Shown here: positions 4,992 through 5,059 of the stretch, in pieces | How the letters are laid out: every line of letters begins with the position of its first letter | Position numbering within the stretch: position 1 is the stretch's first letter | NCBI GenBank assembly: GCA_043728315.1 | Contig: JAYTMT010000036.1 | Location: 1 to 5,059 of the forward strand | Source of the DNA: JAAFIP01 sp043728315 | GTDB lineage: Bacteria; Pseudomonadota; Gammaproteobacteria; Burkholderiales; Burkholderiaceae_C | Direction of reading: 5' to 3' | Length of the DNA: 5,059 bases | Program-made: the position numbers and the translations under genes | Notes under the pieces: generated by a model | What the model saw: only the letters and a program-made list of their open reading frames with translations | Databases searched by the model: none | What the model was told of the DNA's origin: nothing

Positions 4992-5059
4992 CAAATGGGG
5001 GATCAGAGTGTTCATCTGTCTGAGCCCGCAGGGCGAGTTATGAACACTCCCCCCATTTG
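4992..5059. repeat. Long inverted repeat (20-bp arms) at the right edge
   Basis: The left arm 4992-5015 (CAAATGGGGG, ATCA, GAGTGTTCAT) is complementary to the right arm 5040-5059 (beginning ATGAACACTC, ending CCCCCATTTG) at all 20 positions apart from the four inserted bases ATCA at 5002-5005, which would bulge. The 24-base loop contains a small GCCC-GCA-GGGC stem. Both arms end exactly at the window boundary, so extension outwards and any T-run following it cannot be judged. It could be a terminator stem of a gene outside the window or a dispersed hairpin repeat. Confidence 0.8.

Larger units (their letters stand above)
4476..5059. other. Gene-free region upstream of edd, rich in inverted repeats
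   Basis: About 580 bases carry no convincing gene on either strand. Two ATG frames, 4505-4741 (78 codons) and 4805-4990 (61 codons), lack ribosome binding sites and family motifs. The former spans a hairpin element, and the latter runs into a possible terminator. Two further open frames without start codons (4491-4733 and 4801-5043) also cross the repeats. The stretch instead holds the MITE-like element at 4514-4777, two palindromes (4767-4792 and 4825-4840), a candidate terminator (4916-4988) and a long hairpin at the right edge. A gene to the right of the window may be controlled by part of it. Confidence 0.65.

Noticed and set aside
4801..5043. 80-codon open frame ending SPQGEL
   Set aside because: No start codon until late in the frame, and its end is formed by the right-edge hairpin, so it is likely a chance reading of repeats.
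1..5059. CRISPR array, tRNA, rRNA, prophage or toxin-antitoxin system
   Set aside because: No regularly spaced repeats, tRNA cloverleaf, rRNA segments or phage/defence proteins are visible in either strand.

Overview
The window looks like chromosomal DNA of a betaproteobacterium of the order Burkholderiales, probably family Comamonadaceae. This is inferred from the GC-rich coding style, the E. coli-like nickel-type glyoxalase I, the edd-eda arrangement and the character of the intergenic repeats; no rRNA or marker gene is present to prove it. The genes are ordinary metabolic genes. The more unusual content is in the gene-free stretch at the right end.

Layout, left to right. Positions 1-258 (+) hold the C-terminal end of a short-chain dehydrogenase/reductase cut by the window edge. 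Facing it, 285-1052 (-) encodes a cytoplasmic transglutaminase-like protein with an intact Cys/His/Asp triad. A 344-base AT-rich gap (1053-1396) separates this gene from the divergent gloA (1397-1789, +), which encodes lactoylglutathione lyase with a strong ribosome binding site. Convergent with gloA is the two-gene Entner-Doudoroff operon on the minus strand: edd (6-phosphogluconate dehydratase, 4433 down to 2559), then eda (KDPG aldolase, 2506 down to 1859). Together they convert 6-phosphogluconate through 2-keto-3-deoxy-6-phosphogluconate (KDPG) to pyruvate and glyceraldehyde-3-phosphate. GloA detoxifies methylglyoxal, a by-product of triose phosphates, so its position beside edd-eda is metabolically sensible, but it is transcribed separately.

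The most informative regulatory signal is a 15-bp near-perfect palindrome at 4456-4470, just upstream of edd. It matches the described HexR operator consensus at 14 of 15 positions. HexR is the RpiR-family regulator that responds to KDPG, the product of Edd and substrate of Eda. The site also settles the edd start: it falls inside the extension that would be read if translation began at 4475, so the ATG at 4433 is preferred.

Positions 4476-5059 contain no convincing gene but are dense in structure. There is a MITE-like element (10-bp perfect terminal inverted repeats, an 8-bp flanking direct repeat, and a 28-bp internal hairpin with one mismatch), a 7-12-7 palindrome over a TATA-rich stretch, a perfect 16-bp palindrome, a possible intrinsic terminator ending in seven T residues, and a 20-bp hairpin reaching the window end. 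I found no sign of a new multi-gene system; the candidates for new biology are these non-coding elements.
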